Shown here in pieces: positions 63,517 to 64,000 of a stretch of 64,000 bases of DNA (positions within the stretch are counted from its first letter, which is position 1; each line of letters starts with the position of its first letter). The notes under the pieces are model-generated. The model worked only from the letters and a program-made list of their open reading frames with translations. It was not told where the DNA came from and did not search any database. The position numbers were made by a program, and so were the translations under genes. This DNA comes from Sanguibacter gelidistatuariae (lineage in GTDB: Bacteria > Actinomycetota > Actinomycetes > Actinomycetales > Cellulomonadaceae): positions 62,001 through 126,000 of the forward strand of contig NZ_FMYH01000007.1 in NCBI RefSeq assembly GCF_900096585.1, written 5' to 3'.

Positions 63517-64000
63517 CCCGCACCTCCACGGCCCCCGCACCGCTGCGGACGATCACGACAGCTCTCGCCCGGCGGACCGCGGGTGACCAGCTCATCGACG
63601 TCGTCGTGATGGCCCTCGCGGTGCTCCTCGCACTCGTGCCGCTCGTCCCGGTCTTCGGGCTCTCGGCGGCCGCCCCGGCGATCGTCGGCGGCGTGGTCCT
63701 CGGCGCCCTGATCGCCGCCCTGGCGGCCGTGCGCCGGTGGCCCGTGGTCACCACGATCGCCGCGACCCTCGTCGTCTACGCGGTCTTCGGTGGCGCACTG
63801 GCCGTGCCGTCCACGACCTCCGCGGGGGTGCTGCCTGGCGTCGACACCCTGGTCGCCCTGGCCGAGGGGGTCGTGACCAGCTGGAAGCAGGTGCTCACCC
63901 TCGACCCGCCGCTCGGTTCCACGGGAAACGCCCTCGTCATGCCGTACGTCCTGGGCCTCATCGCCGTGGTCGCGGCGGCAGGCGTGGCCGCCGGGCGCAA
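63513..64000 (+). CDS. TgpA-like transglutaminase-family protein, N-terminal part
   Basis: The first 162 residues of a membrane protein that runs off the window. After a short cytoplasmic tail there are about four hydrophobic segments (AVLLALVPLVPVFGL, IVGGVVLGALIAAL, TIAATLVVYAVFGG, VLGLIAVVAAAGVAA). Proteins following MoxR and DUF58 in this order usually carry an extracytoplasmic transglutaminase domain; that domain lies outside the window, so the call rests on context and the N-terminal topology. Confidence 0.7.
   Translation, partial: MTRTSTAPAPLRTITTALARRTAGDQLIDVVVMALAVLLALVPLVPVFGLSAAAPAIVGGVVLGALIAALAAVRRWPVVTTIAATLVVYAVFGGALAVPSTTSAGVLPGVDTLVALAEGVVTSWKQVLTLDPPLGSTGNALVMPYVLGLIAVVAAAGVAAGR

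Overview
The window is about 64 kb of uniformly GC-rich DNA with dense, translationally coupled genes. Frequent GTG starts and 1-4 nt overlaps, a DasR-type regulator with dre operators, split PTS EII proteins and a PASTA-less Ser/Thr kinase locus all point to an actinobacterium. Its carbohydrate-degrading content fits Micrococcales relatives such as Cellulomonas or Sanguibacter (inference). No rRNA, tRNA, CRISPR array, insertion sequence or phage gene was seen.

Region 1 (1-12 kb), amino sugar uptake and catabolism: Enzyme I (cut by the window edge) and a GlcNAc-type IIC diverge from a DasR/NagR-like GntR regulator followed by two IIB proteins and a IIA. Two dre-like sites lie in the shared promoter. 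nagA and nagB sit further on in a minus-strand operon that starts with a solute-binding lipoprotein and ends with a LacI regulator. An altronate dehydratase and its own LacI regulator lie between these groups.

Region 2 (12-22 kb), hexuronate catabolism: uxaC and manD diverge from a LacI regulator. This regulator is followed by a complete ABC importer (lipoprotein, ATPase, two permeases) and a UxuB-type fructuronate reductase. Together with uxaA these genes convert uronates to 2-keto-3-deoxygluconate. No tagaturonate reductase, KDG kinase or KDPG aldolase gene is in the window.

Region 3 (22-37 kb), mixed genes: a Na+/H+ antiporter; an MFS exporter with a metal-sensor-like ArsR protein; a 1957-residue secreted enzyme joining a CE12 rhamnogalacturonan acetylesterase to a PL11 rhamnogalacturonan lyase; an aldose dehydrogenase; a soluble PAS protein; a FadR-type regulator; and a second MFS protein.

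Region 4 (37-50.5 kb), arabinoside/hemicellulose use: a CUT1-type importer without its own ATPase, a YesL-like DUF624 protein, an AbiEi/DUF559-like protein, a GH51 arabinofuranosidase, and a tightly coupled operon of two Gfo/Idh/MocA oxidoreductases, a DUF6807 (PmoA) protein and a cupin, followed after 63 bp by a CE7 esterase. Similar TTGTAACGATTCA-type palindromes precede several of these genes and the pectinolytic enzyme, which suggests one LacI-type regulon.

Region 5 (50.7-64 kb), a cell-envelope signalling locus: FHA protein, PP2C phosphatase, second FHA protein, Ser/Thr kinase with an extracellular domain, a 2038-residue membrane-anchored Ig-like/Fn3 protein, MoxR ATPase, DUF58 protein and the start of a TgpA-like transglutaminase. 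Almost all are translationally coupled. Several intergenic inverted repeats, one with a perfect 34-bp stem, are scattered between operons.
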